Origin: Vibrio coralliilyticus ATCC BAA-450
GTDB lineage: Bacteria > Pseudomonadota > Gammaproteobacteria > Enterobacterales > Vibrionaceae
Direction of reading: 5' to 3'
Length of the DNA stretch: 64,000 nucleotides
NCBI RefSeq assembly: GCF_000176135.1
Contig: NZ_ACZN01000014.1
Location: 310,001 to 374,000, forward strand
Shown here: positions 16,829 to 26,548 of the stretch, piece by piece
Numbering within the stretch: the stretch's first letter is position 1
Layout of the letters: every line of letters begins with the position of its first letter
Program-made: the position numbers and the translations under genes
Notes under the pieces: generated by a model
The model's input: only the letters and a program-made list of their open reading frames with translations
Told to the model about the DNA's origin: nothing
Databases searched by the model: none

Positions 16829-19800
16829 TTACCTCAATGACTCCCATAACCGCACTTGCTTGTCCGTGCGCGTTTCCTGCTTAATCAATGTGTGAACTTT
16901 GATCTCACGGCCCCCCACCGACAATCGCAGTTTTGAAAGCTCGACTCGGTCAAGGTTTCGGATGATGATCCCCGTGTCACTCGCCGGGTCCCACAATACC
17001 AGTTGGTCACCGTCTTTTTGCACCAACAGTGCCGTTGGATCGCTGACCGCCAGTTCGATCGTCGCCGTGTGCGCGTGATCATCAATCACGATTTGCTGAT
17101 AATGCGCCAATGCCTGCGCGTCAATCCGATACGTTGCTCCCGCTGCGAACCCCGATACCATCACACGAGGCACACCGCCCAACTGAGGTAACGTCACTAC
17201 ACCGTCTCCCCCGTCGCGGCGTTGCTGCAACACCAGCACACTCGCCTCTTCAACCACAGCGACACCGAACGCGCCGAGTGTGACAGAGCGACCGCCGTCG
17301 ACTCTCATCACTTCACCCGCCGTCGCATCATAGACGATAGGTTGGCCCGAGCCAGCGTCCTTACCCAAGTACGCCAATTCGTGTTGCCCATTCAGCGCCG
17401 CCGACACCACGACCTCTTGTTCTCGTGTCAGATACCAACCCGACGTAACGCCATCACTGCGCAATGCCACTTTATCCGCCAGAGGATACTGCCTGCCCAG
17501 TGACGCCAGCGCCTCATCTAGGTTCTCAGCATGACGTCGACGCCACGCGCCATCCACCGCCACCACCGTCGGCTCAACTGACGTCGCCGCGCTCACTGGC
17601 AATACCAATCGCACGCCCGCATCGGTTTCCAACCACAATTGGGCGCCCTCTCTCGTCACTTGCGTCACGCCTGCTGTGCGACCCATATAAGGTTCGGCAT
17701 CGGCAACCTGTTGAATTATCACCAGCCCCGGCGCCAACTCAGGAGCCATAGTTTGCGTATACACCGGCTGACGGAACAGGGCCTGAGCTTGGGCATCAAA
17801 CACCCATGCATACTGACCATCATCACTGAGTCCCAAATAAGACAGGAATCGACCCGCTAAATTAGGCCCGGCAACAATCACCCGCTTGTGTTCAACATCA
17901 AACCACACACTGCTCGCCTGCCCCGCTTCCGATGTCAGCCCCAATACACTCAGTGCTGGCACGGAGCGCTCAGTGCTGTCCACCAAGGCCGTCAGCGCTT
18001 GGGTGAGGTCACTGCCCTGCCCCTTAAGCCAATCTTGGGTCACACCTGCCATCGAGGCCTGCCCATCATCGTTCATGACCCACAACACGCCATTGTTTTG
18101 TATCGCGTAGAGCCCCCCTTGATCTGAGAAGACCGTTTTCAGATCCGGTATCGACACCGGAGTGGCCATGGTTCCACTTTGCCCCCTATCCGCTTGGAAA
18201 TAGAGACGATGTTTGTCGTGACTGTAGAAGTAAAACCCTCGCTTGGATGGCGTACTTTGATGAGTGATCGACGCCAGCAGCAAATCCCTAGGGATCGCTT
18301 CGTCCAAATTCGCTTTGACCACACCCAACGCGCCGGACAAACCGGTTTGCAACCAGTAGCGTGTGTTTTGCTCCCCATCATCGCGCTTCACAGTCACCAC
18401 CTCAGCCAGATCCGCATCGACCCAATCTTGAGGGTTGAGATCATACGCAGGGGCCGCATAATGTCGGCGATCTGGGAACCAATCTCGTGTGTCAGACGCA
18501 TTGCCGTGTTGGCTAGATTCAATGGCTGCCATCAACTGCGCATCCCCTTGGACGGCGATCAGGCTCATGCGATCTGACTCAACTCGATAAGTCCACGTGG
18601 TCGTGCCCCCTGAAGTGAGCGTTTGTTTGACCTCAAGATACACGTGCTGGTCTTCTTGCCAGGCTCGACTGCTTTCAATGCCTTGAGCTTCTTCACTGAA
18701 ATGGATCGGCCGGTATTGCTTGAGGACCGCTCCCGTTGCAATCGACACTTGCCAAAGCTCAGGGGAGTCCGCATGCTTAAACCACGCCGTGTCATCACCG
18801 ACCGCCACCAAAACGGCTTTGGCCAAAAAGGCCTGAGCTTGCGGCACGTTCGTATAGATAAATCGGTCCTGATCCACTTGGTAGAACGCCCGTCCGACAG
18901 ACGCCTCGTCGGGCTGATACGCTTCCACCGCAATGAAATGTGTGTCAGGTCGGCTGGCGACCAGCGACTGTAAATGCTCTCGCAATGACTGACCTGATTT
19001 GGTCTGAGCAGGTAAGCCCTGCCAGACTTCACCATTCACTTCTATCAACGTCGCCGCACCCGCGACGCGGTCAATCCGGAAAATGTCTCCCTGGTTATCG
19101 ACCACAATCAGCTCACCGTACGTGCTGTCTGGTAACCCAATGCGAACCCCACCAACCGACAAGTGATCGCGGCGAACCGCAATGGACTTCGACGCCAAGG
19201 CTGAGGCATCAAGGATCCACTGGCCGTCCTCTGGCGCAGCGCGCAGCGTCAGTGAAGCGCCGGTTTGCAGTCCGATGTGAGACGTGGCCCCGCCACCATG
19301 CAGCTGGTAATCCAGTTTACCGCTGAGTACGCCGCGCATGTCACCCAAATCGCGCATTAAGATTTGTCGTTCGGTTTCATCCAACACCACGTCAATCGTC
19401 GTATGAACGTATTCCTGGGTGATGTTTCGCACCACATACTCGGACGGGAACGTGTAGAAGTCGTAGTCAAAACGCTCATCCTGTTCCAGTCTTCGGATCA
19501 CATCAAATCCCGTATCGTGTCGGGTCGTCGAGCCAGGCCAGTTCTGATAGCGGTAACTGATGTACGACTTTGGCGTCGCTGGCAATATCAACATCCGGTT
19601 TCCAGGAGCCAAGTCGGCGTAGTCATCGCCATACCCAATCCCTTCGCGAACATTGATCGCCTTCGACTTGTCCTCGACCATACGAGGCATGTCGCCGGCC
19701 CAGAAAAAGTAATTGATGCGACCAGAGCCTGTTTTACCATGGCGCGTTCGATAGAGGTACTGGCTATCAAAATGGACACGGCCCTGACGCAGATCCACTT

Positions 19801-22800
19801 CGGTGATCACCGCGCCATCTTGCGGTTCCAGCGCATGATAAGGCACACCACTGTCGAGCGTTTTGTCAATCGCTTGATACCCCCCTCGGCGATACGCCTG
19901 ATCGACAGCATCAAAATAACGACCCACGGCCTTGGCATCTTCGGTCACCTTACCAAACGCTTCTGCTAATGCGGTAAACCCGACCGCCAAGCCACCCGCG
20001 ATCACGCCAACACCGCCGAGCACAGCACCCGCCGTCGACGCGCCCGCCACGCCAGCCCCTATCCCAGCGGCACTGGTGACTAAGCTGGTCGAGTCAAACG
20101 CCAACTGCGTACCAAACACCGCTTTTTGCGCTTCATTTTGCGCATGAGCCAGTTCATAGCTGTCTAAAATGACGCTCGCAAGGTTAAAACCCACCCCGAC
20201 GCCTTCGTTGACCGTATGACCGATCGCCGACACCGCCGAACGGGTCGCGACTTGCCCCTCACGCATGGCGGTTCGGTACAATTGCACGATTTTCGCCGCG
20301 TCCATGATCGTTCCATGGCCGATCTGCGCCAGATTCACATACGTGTGCACTTCGAGCGCCGTGTGCAATCCTTTCGCTAAGCGGTGGCCAGCTACCTGCG
20401 TGCGACTTTTGTTGTTGAACCAGGAAAGAATACTCTGCACCGCAAACGCGGAGTTCAGGCCGTCGACGTGTTCCACGTCTGTCACGCCATGCCGCGCCAC
20501 TAAGGCCCCTTCGTGATATTGATAACGGCGTTTAATGCTCTCCAGTGCGTCGTTGTAATGGGTGGCGAATGTCCAGATACGCGGATCTTCCGTGATAAGA
20601 TAACGCACATTGGCTCCCTCACCGTGTTCAATCACGGGGACCCGATACGTCCCCGCGCCCACCTCTTCAATATTGTCAAACACGATCACCGCATCTGGGT
20701 CAACCTGCTCTTGCGCAAAAAGCTGTTCGGAAGCCAGGTAGAAATCGTCCGCTACATTCGCCCCTTCCAAAAAGGTGAGTGCCGATTGCAGCTGCAAATC
20801 CCGCTGTAAGCTCGCGCCGGTGTCCGAGATGGCACTGGCGGCGGTGTCCACCACCAAGGCGTCCGCGTCGCTCGCTGGACGATACACCCCTTTCACCGTT
20901 CGCCCCGTGCTCAGGCGATAGCTTGCCATCTTCTCAATGTCGATATGATACGTCTGAAAGCGCGGTTCACTGCGACGTTGACCAAACGCTTTGTACAAGT
21001 CACCATAGTGATGCTTCACAAAATGGGTTTCCAGCCCGCGGTTCATGGCTTGCTCACTGTCAAATGAGAACAAACCAAAATTGGGATCGTAGAAATAGTA
21101 GGTACTGCGGCCTTGTTCGGCCTTCTTGCCCACCAGCATCGTATGGTTGTTAGTGTCAATCCGCAGCATTTCCGATCCTGCTTGACCCACATCGACCTGC
21201 ATAAGGTGCGCCGTCAGTTCGCGGATCGACAGCGTTTTCTTCTCTGAATTCGACGACGTTGGCACCGAGATCTCCACACCAGGAATGGGCTTTTGCTCAG
21301 CATGGAAGACGCCCAAGTTTGCGAAGAACGCTTTAGACGTCGCTTGCTCAGGCTGAGCCGCGGCATCGTACATAGCTTCCGCCAACGCCCTCACGCCATC
21401 TTTGCTCGCCAGGGCGGTGGCCATGAGTCGAGATAGGGGTAAGCAGCGCCCTTGCCCTATGTTCGCCGAGAGCAGTATGAAACGCTGAGGCATCAACTGC
21501 ACCGTATTGCCCCCTTCACGGTTCATGTACGTCACCATCGTCTGCGTGTTGTCCAGCGACCGTCGGTAGGCGTCCTGCTGGTAATGATCTTCAATCAAGC
21601 CCACCAGCGCGCCATTTTGTCTCGCGTTCAACGACGAGTGCGGATCAAGCAACAACCTCATCATTTGGTAGGCATCCATATCCGGTGTCAGCCCCGGAAC
21701 CGTTTCGGTCGACCAAGCCGCGAGCCCTTCACGATATCGCCTGCCTTGAGGGCCCGTTGACTTATCCAGTTCTGTCTTACGCTTGTTGTAACTCTCTCGG
21801 AGCGTGACGTCAGCGCCCCCTTGTAAGCGTGGTTCATCCATGATCACACTCTCGAAGCCATCGCGGTGTTTTTTGTTCAGCCACAACCACATACGATCCA
21901 GATCGCGCGTCCGTTCAATCACAGCTCCATAACGCTCACGGTAGAACTGCTCAGTGATACTCACCGCCTGCTGCTCTGCTTCATACCGCGCTTTCTTGGT
22001 GCCAGAAGCGGTTCTGATCAGATCGTGAAGCGCAGAACGTCGCGCTCGCATCGGGGCCAACTCTCGGTTCATCGCCTCCGTCATCGCTTCTCGCACCTGC
22101 TGCCATTGCGCCAAGGCAGAATTGTCGGTCACGGTCAGCGGCTCGGAGGCATCGATAGGCCCATCCTTCGGAGCGTGTGTCCGCGGGACCCCCAGACTGG
22201 TCGCGGCCTCGATGAGACGCTGCTGACTGGCTTGACGTTCGGTTGCAAACGACGTTTCCCGCTGTGCAGTACTCACCGGCTCGGGATGCAAAATCACCGG
22301 GTCTCCCGCCGCACCCTCACGTTTCAGCCACTTAATGCCGCTGGAGACCGCCGCCACCAACTTTTGCTGCTGGGGCTGAAGCATCATTTGCCATTGTCCG
22401 TCCTTGACCAGCAGATATGCGCCTGCCACGCCCCCCTGATCGCCAGACGCCTGATAATCGTCATAATCGACTTTCATGACCACATTGTCATACAAAACCG
22501 AACTGCCCACCCGACCATCGTGATAAACCCGGTAGTGGGTCTCACTCCAGTCGGTCACAATCACCGAGCAGCCAGTGAGCGAACCGGTAAACAAAAAAGT
22601 TCCGTTCGGCGCATTTTTGGGGATATCAATGTAGGCGGGAGTCGGGTTAGTTCGTCCATTAAAACCGAGGAAGTACGCCGGCGCCGTATCCGCTCCTGCC
22701 ACCTCGGCCAGGCGAACCTGGAAGCCCCCAAAGCTCGGTTCCAGGCGGGCTTGGCTCAGACCGCTGGGCAAAATCCCATGTTTGATGATTTCAATCACAT

Positions 22801-23026
22801 CCACCGTGTGTTCGGTCAAAAACGCCCGCGGATCGTGCGTGAACGCTGCCATCTCAGCCGCGGTGTTGGTCTGCAATGCCGACGGGGACTGGTCCGCGCT
22901 TTGCCCAGGCTTGTCCCGGCCAGCTTTCGTACTCGGTGAAGGTTTGAGAATGTCGTTGTGGCCCGCGAAGACGGGCGGGTTGACTAAAAAGGATGAAATC
23001 GCTATCGCGATTAACGTTTTATTCAT
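16829..23026 (-). CDS. Giant secreted toxin: LTGC-His domain, C58-type protease and TcdA/TcdB-like pore domain
   Basis: About 2065 residues from ATG at 23026 (GAGG 7 bp upstream); the open frame to 23098 precedes a clear Sec signal peptide (MNKTLIAIAISSF...PVFA). Domains in order. Residues about 110-215: a compact module with LTGC (Cys153) and His169 in RVYHDGR, the Cys-His arrangement of CNF1/CheD/BLF1 deamidases. Residues about 490-700: a C58 peptidase-like triad, Cys528 in GQGRCLPLS, His628 in NNHTMLVG and Asp647 in YFYDPNFG; the Cys-His distance of 100 and the DPN(F/Y)G motif match YopT/LifA. Residues about 855-1330: resemblance to the large clostridial toxin translocation region, with LNSAFAVQSI, DAAKIVQLYRTA, a long Gly/Ala hydrophobic stretch (975-1025), LILPATPKSYISY and a later YQLHGGGATS motif. 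Residues 1350-2065: beta-rich, unassigned, perhaps receptor-binding. No glycosyltransferase or C80 self-cleaving protease is seen. It is monocistronic with its own terminator. Host-cell delivery is inferred. Confidence 0.85.
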   Translation of the reverse strand: MNKTLIAIAISSFLVNPPVFAGHNDILKPSPSTKAGRDKPGQSADQSPSALQTNTAAEMAAFTHDPRAFLTEHTVDVIEIIKHGILPSGLSQARLEPSFGGFQVRLAEVAGADTAPAYFLGFNGRTNPTPAYIDIPKNAPNGTFLFTGSLTGCSVIVTDWSETHYRVYHDGRVGSSVLYDNVVMKVDYDDYQASGDQGGVAGAYLLVKDGQWQMMLQPQQQKLVAAVSSGIKWLKREGAAGDPVILHPEPVSTAQRETSFATERQASQQRLIEAATSLGVPRTHAPKDGPIDASEPLTVTDNSALAQWQQVREAMTEAMNRELAPMRARRSALHDLIRTASGTKKARYEAEQQAVSITEQFYRERYGAVIERTRDLDRMWLWLNKKHRDGFESVIMDEPRLQGGADVTLRESYNKRKTELDKSTGPQGRRYREGLAAWSTETVPGLTPDMDAYQMMRLLLDPHSSLNARQNGALVGLIEDHYQQDAYRRSLDNTQTMVTYMNREGGNTVQLMPQRFILLSANIGQGRCLPLSRLMATALASKDGVRALAEAMYDAAAQPEQATSKAFFANLGVFHAEQKPIPGVEISVPTSSNSEKKTLSIRELTAHLMQVDVGQAGSEMLRIDTNNHTMLVGKKAEQGRSTYYFYDPNFGLFSFDSEQAMNRGLETHFVKHHYGDLYKAFGQRRSEPRFQTYHIDIEKMASYRLSTGRTVKGVYRPASDADALVVDTAASAISDTGASLQRDLQLQSALTFLEGANVADDFYLASEQLFAQEQVDPDAVIVFDNIEEVGAGTYRVPVIEHGEGANVRYLITEDPRIWTFATHYNDALESIKRRYQYHEGALVARHGVTDVEHVDGLNSAFAVQSILSWFNNKSRTQVAGHRLAKGLHTALEVHTYVNLAQIGHGTIMDAAKIVQLYRTAMREGQVATRSAVSAIGHTVNEGVGVGFNLASVILDSYELAHAQNEAQKAVFGTQLAFDSTSLVTSAAGIGAGVAGASTAGAVLGGVGVIAGGLAVGFTALAEAFGKVTEDAKAVGRYFDAVDQAYRRGGYQAIDKTLDSGVPYHALEPQDGAVITEVDLRQGRVHFDSQYLYRTRHGKTGSGRINYFFWAGDMPRMVEDKSKAINVREGIGYGDDYADLAPGNRMLILPATPKSYISYRYQNWPGSTTRHDTGFDVIRRLEQDERFDYDFYTFPSEYVVRNITQEYVHTTIDVVLDETERQILMRDLGDMRGVLSGKLDYQLHGGGATSHIGLQTGASLTLRAAPEDGQWILDASALASKSIAVRRDHLSVGGVRIGLPDSTYGELIVVDNQGDIFRIDRVAGAATLIEVNGEVWQGLPAQTKSGQSLREHLQSLVASRPDTHFIAVEAYQPDEASVGRAFYQVDQDRFIYTNVPQAQAFLAKAVLVAVGDDTAWFKHADSPELWQVSIATGAVLKQYRPIHFSEEAQGIESSRAWQEDQHVYLEVKQTLTSGGTTTWTYRVESDRMSLIAVQGDAQLMAAIESSQHGNASDTRDWFPDRRHYAAPAYDLNPQDWVDADLAEVVTVKRDDGEQNTRYWLQTGLSGALGVVKANLDEAIPRDLLLASITHQSTPSKRGFYFYSHDKHRLYFQADRGQSGTMATPVSIPDLKTVFSDQGGLYAIQNNGVLWVMNDDGQASMAGVTQDWLKGQGSDLTQALTALVDSTERSVPALSVLGLTSEAGQASSVWFDVEHKRVIVAGPNLAGRFLSYLGLSDDGQYAWVFDAQAQALFRQPVYTQTMAPELAPGLVIIQQVADAEPYMGRTAGVTQVTREGAQLWLETDAGVRLVLPVSAATSVEPTVVAVDGAWRRRHAENLDEALASLGRQYPLADKVALRSDGVTSGWYLTREQEVVVSAALNGQHELAYLGKDAGSGQPIVYDATAGEVMRVDGGRSVTLGAFGVAVVEEASVLVLQQRRDGGDGVVTLPQLGGVPRVMVSGFAAGATYRIDAQALAHYQQIVIDDHAHTATIELAVSDPTALLVQKDGDQLVLWDPASDTGIIIRNLDRVELSKLRLSVGGREIKVHTLIKQETRTDKQVRLWESLR

Positions 23027-23650
23027 CAATGTGCCTCTAATGACGTAAAGGTTATTGTTATCGGTATAAGACGCCCACTGACGGAGACAGCACGACATGA
23101 CAGAGTCGAGGGTTTAAATAATCAGGAAAAGGTGACAGAGTGGCACTTGTGCCCCGCTAAAGCTCTCCTTTCCCTTTATCTGGACAGTGGTTATTTAAAC
23201 CTGACGAGAATGCGACGACGCGGCCAATCAAGACAGCCTGGCCACCTCGCTTAGGACGATTCTCTCGCCGTCAGAGGGCAACGAGAAGTGTAAGGAGAGA
23301 ATTTCAGGAATATAGGTAAAGTATTGAAAAAGAATTGCATTGTTTTCTAGATTCAATCATTGCATGAAGGTCTAAAAAATCATTGCAAATCATAGTTTTA
23401 TTAATAATAAACAGAGGGATTCAGGACAATACCTGGTATAACCCGAACCGGCACTCAGGGGAACCGAGGGCCTCAACGCGCTCAGGCTTATTGCATTTAT
23501 TGAGCGATTGAATAAGAATCACAAAAACAAATAAAACCAATCACATAGATAGACCACAATGATACTTCACATCACTTTTCGCCACGGACTGTGGTCTCTA
23601 GGGTGGGACTCTCCAATCCCCCAATCCACCGTAACGAGGACAAAGCCTGT
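23027..23650. other. Promoter region between toxin and CPBP protease genes
   Basis: About 620 bases separate the divergent genes. It is AT-rich around 23320-23420 and 23500-23560 compared with the flanks, with the repeated words ATTGCAT and CATTGCA (23332-23390). This would suit H-NS binding or a long regulated leader for the toxin. No known operator is recognised. Confidence 0.4.
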
Positions 23651-24454
23651 ATGATCCCCCAGCTCCCTATCACCGGCGTACTGGGCGCCATCTTCATCCT
23701 GCTCAGCAATGCCGCTCTCCAGTTCCTGCTCTCCGCCGCCCTGTATGATGCTGGCTGGCGGGTCGACATAGGCGATCCCTTGTTCACCGGGCTGGTGACC
23801 TTTGTGTCTGGCGCCGTGATCATTGCTTTATACTGTCGCGGGTGCCAATGCTCGCTGTCTTCTCTGTTGCATCACAGCCCAAACAGCCGCAAAGCCACGT
23901 TACTGCTTGTGGCCTTACCACTGATGGTCATCGCCATCAGCAGTGTGGTGTGGCTGTCAGAGTTAACGCAGTGGATGTCGAGCTGGTTTCCGATCTCGCC
24001 CGACGAATGGCACTGGATGCAACGCTTATTGACAGGTGGGTGGCCATCGTTGTTAGCGGTGTGTATCGTGGCCCCTCTTATTGAAGAACTCTTGTTTCGA
24101 GGGATCATCCTGAGAGGCTTACTCCGCCATTACTCCGTGTCCACCGCCATTTTGCTGTCCACCTCCTTGTTTGCCGCGGCCCACCTAACCTTGATCCAAC
24201 TGCCCACCACCTACCTCGTTGGCGCTTTGTTAGGCTGGCTGTACGTCAGAACACATTCCTTGTGGCCATCCATTTTCGCTCACGCGGTGTACAATCTCAG
24301 CGTATGGATAGTGTGGCAACTCACCGACGTCCCCCTTCAACATGAGGGCGTGTTGCCGGGCTTTGAGGTGTCGACGAGCCTCTTCTCTATCGTCGCCACT
24401 GGCGCTGGCGTCACAGTATTGTGGAAGCTGTTACACCCATGCCGCACCCCATAG
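23651..24454 (+). CDS. CPBP/CAAX-type intramembrane metalloprotease
   Basis: A 267-residue protein with about eight hydrophobic segments. The three catalytic motifs are present: EELLFRG (EExxxR), FAAAHL (FxxxH) and HAVYN (HxxxN). Bacterial members (Abi/CPBP) cleave membrane peptides and often protect against, or mature, self-made bacteriocins or toxins. It is divergent from the giant toxin gene, but a functional link is only a guess. The start is ATG at 23651, with GAGGA 10 bp upstream; the in-frame GTG at 23591 has no site. Confidence 0.85.
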   Translation: MIPQLPITGVLGAIFILLSNAALQFLLSAALYDAGWRVDIGDPLFTGLVTFVSGAVIIALYCRGCQCSLSSLLHHSPNSRKATLLLVALPLMVIAISSVVWLSELTQWMSSWFPISPDEWHWMQRLLTGGWPSLLAVCIVAPLIEELLFRGIILRGLLRHYSVSTAILLSTSLFAAAHLTLIQLPTTYLVGALLGWLYVRTHSLWPSIFAHAVYNLSVWIVWQLTDVPLQHEGVLPGFEVSTSLFSIVATGAGVTVLWKLLHPCRTP

Positions 24455-24668
24455 AGGGTCTGTCTATCCAAAACGGTGTACCTTGACGTACACCGTCGAT
24501 CTGCCCTTGCTCCGTAAAACACCACCTGCGCCGCATCACCCCATACGACAACAACCCTTTTTTCATCAAATGTGGCGAGTCCACCCGAAAAAACCGTGCC
24601 ACTCGATTGAAGATCCCAGGCCCTCCCCTAAAGTCTTCCCACCGACCTCAACGTACTCAAATCGTCCC

Positions 24669-24941
24669 ATGTCCAAACATTTATACTGCGTGAGCAACTG
24701 GACCCACTACGCCCTAGTCACCGCCTCTTCGCCATTGACAGCGCTCCAAAGCTATTTTCATACCCCTTATGTGCTTCTCGATAACGACCAATTGACCGAC
24801 ACCTCGGTGGTCAGCGCAATGTGCTGCGAGTACAAACATCAGGTTGAAACCCGCCTAGAAGCCTTAGCCTGTGACGCTGACCGAGTCTTGTGGATGGATC
24901 AGTACCCTGAAACGCTGCGTTTTCAGTCATGCACCCGCTGA
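24669..24941 (+). CDS. Small hypothetical protein
   Basis: A 90-residue frame from an ATG at 24669 with no good ribosome-binding site. It is soluble with several Cys. It ends 30 bp before the LexA box of the next gene. No family recognised; it could be a chance frame. Confidence 0.4.
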   Translation: MSKHLYCVSNWTHYALVTASSPLTALQSYFHTPYVLLDNDQLTDTSVVSAMCCEYKHQVETRLEALACDADRVLWMDQYPETLRFQSCTR

Positions 24942-24970
24942 CTTTTTCCATAAGCGACCGATCTGATATA

Positions 24971-24986
24971 CTGTTTTTATATACAG
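24971..24986 (+). promoter_or_regulatory. LexA (SOS) box
   Basis: CTGTTTTTATATACAG fits the gammaproteobacterial consensus CTGT-N8-ACAG exactly, with an AT-only spacer and TA just before it. A -10-like TATACT (24967-24972) overlaps the left edge. It is 19 bp upstream of the ATG at 25005, so LexA should block transcription until DNA damage. Confidence 0.8.
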
Positions 24987-25004
24987 TTAACAGAGATGCC
25001 CGTG

Positions 25005-25400
25005 ATGAAAAAAATCCGCTTTGTCCGCAGTCACGTCGGTGTCACACTCAACCACTATGGCCTCAACCAGATAGGAAAAAGGATTGCGATCCCGGCATTG
25101 CTGCGCAATGGCAATGAACACTTCGCGACGTTCATGGGCTTCATCGACGCTCGGGAATGCGATTTCATGCAACGCGTTAAACTGTTGGGTTTTACCTGTT
25201 TTAGTGCCGATGATGGACGCACATGGACCCAATGGGGTCCCCACACCTGCGTGGTCGGTATCAGAAAATGGGATGAATACTACGTGGTCTTATTCGATGG
25301 TGCGCTCAAAACCTTGCCATATCCCCCCAAGCTCGCGCAGCGGTATCACAACAATGTCATCCCACTTAGCGATCCCGCCAACTCGTCATTCACAAGTTGA
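25005..25400 (+). CDS. Hypothetical SOS-controlled protein
   Basis: A 131-residue soluble protein of unknown family, with a basic start (MKKIRFVRSHVGVTLN) and aromatic-rich middle (TWTQWGPHTCVVGIRKWDEYYVVLF). ATG at 24996 is an alternative start. The gene directly follows a consensus LexA box. It is too short for a translesion polymerase and shows no SulA or UmuD motif. It converges with, and overlaps by 11 bp, the following minus-strand gene. The SOS response is thus the only clue to its role. Confidence 0.65.
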   Translation: MKKIRFVRSHVGVTLNHYGLNQIGKRIAIPALLRNGNEHFATFMGFIDARECDFMQRVKLLGFTCFSADDGRTWTQWGPHTCVVGIRKWDEYYVVLFDGALKTLPYPPKLAQRYHNNVIPLSDPANSSFTS

Positions 25401-26457
25401 CGCCTCGATCTTCACTCAGCCGTGGCCATCGCGACGCCGCTTCATTGGTCGACGATGGCAAGTCGACATGGATGGATTGATCCCCTTGCAACCGTTGCCA
25501 CAAAGGGCCCAATAAGGCGTAATCGCGGGATGATGGGTAACGCCACGTGGTGTCAAGCAATTGCCAATCCCCTTGCGGGCTCCGCTCTGCGAAGACAAAT
25601 TCGAACGACAATTGATCCGCGATCCCCAAGCGCAAGTCGGACACAATCAAGTGGTGAGCCTCCTGACGATAATTGAGAAAGCGGTGGGAAAAGGCCTCCA
25701 AACCCAGCAATGTCTCTGGCTTCACATCCAACGGCCATTTCCCCAAAGGACGCGCCACAAAGTCGACCCGCGCCTCCTGATCCAGCACAGACGCAAATCC
25801 CTCCCAATATCGATCTTCGTCCATCACCACCACACGCCACAACAATGTGTTGAACGGCGTCGGGGTGATCAAAACGTGCTCATTCGGCAACCCTTGACGG
25901 GCTAAATTGTCCGATACACGGGTCGCGACCCACTGCTGAGAGAGGTAACCCCACCCTAGATACAACGTCGAGAGCAAAAGCATACGCTGGGACCACCGTC
26001 CGCCGTGGCTCGGTAAACACAGTGCCACGCCCACCGCTATCAATAAGGGCAGGGTGTACAGAGGATCGATGATGAAGACATTGCGCAACTCATAGTAACC
26101 GTCAAATGGCCAGAACAATTGGGTACCGTACGTCGTCATTGCATCCAACAGCGGATGCGTCACCAAGACAGCCAGCGTCAGAAAGAACACACGTGATAAC
26201 GACCAGTAACGGTCCGGTCGCCAGCGACAGTAGCACCAGGCAAGCATCAGTGCCAACGGAGGCAACAGTAACAAAGAATGGCTAAACCCTCGGTGTTTGA
26301 TGGTATTATGAACCGCGTCACCATAATCGAGTAACACATCCAAATCGGGTAAGGTGCCTAACAAGGCCCCCACCAACAACACCGACGGGCGACATCGCTT
26401 ACCAGCGATAGCCCCTGCGACCGTGGCACCTAGCGCCGCTTGAGTCACTGAATCCAT
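25390..26457 (-). CDS. YdjM/DUF457-family membrane metal-dependent hydrolase
   Basis: A 355-residue protein. The start MDSVTQAALGATVAGAIAG, then GTLPDLDVL, HRGFSHSLL and THPLLDAMTTYGT are the family pattern: His and Asp residues predicted to bind metal at the membrane face, set among several hydrophobic segments. The C-terminal third is soluble. AAGGAGAAGG precedes the ATG. The E. coli homologue ydjM is itself an SOS gene; here no LexA box is seen on this gene's own side. Substrate unknown. Confidence 0.85.
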   Translation of the reverse strand: MDSVTQAALGATVAGAIAGKRCRPSVLLVGALLGTLPDLDVLLDYGDAVHNTIKHRGFSHSLLLLPPLALMLAWCYCRWRPDRYWSLSRVFFLTLAVLVTHPLLDAMTTYGTQLFWPFDGYYELRNVFIIDPLYTLPLLIAVGVALCLPSHGGRWSQRMLLLSTLYLGWGYLSQQWVATRVSDNLARQGLPNEHVLITPTPFNTLLWRVVVMDEDRYWEGFASVLDQEARVDFVARPLGKWPLDVKPETLLGLEAFSHRFLNYRQEAHHLIVSDLRLGIADQLSFEFVFAERSPQGDWQLLDTTWRYPSSRDYALLGPLWQRLQGDQSIHVDLPSSTNEAASRWPRLSEDRGVNL

Positions 26458-26548
26458 GACAAACCTTCTCCTTGTTTCTCGCTCAGCACTGCACGAAAAC
26501 CTAAAGCCTCAATTCAACACTGTCAAATACCCGTTCACCAGCGAACCG

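Noticed and set aside
21866..22939. A 357-codon plus-strand open frame inside the giant toxin gene
   Set aside because: It is antisense to the conserved toxin N-terminus, has no ribosome-binding site, and its Arg/His-rich composition is typical of a shadow frame.
16829..23026. Glycosyltransferase (DxD) and C80 autoprotease domains expected in a clostridial-type toxin
   Set aside because: No DxD region with GT44 context and no C80 His/Cys motif pair could be found. The enzymatic parts look like LTGC-His and C58 instead.
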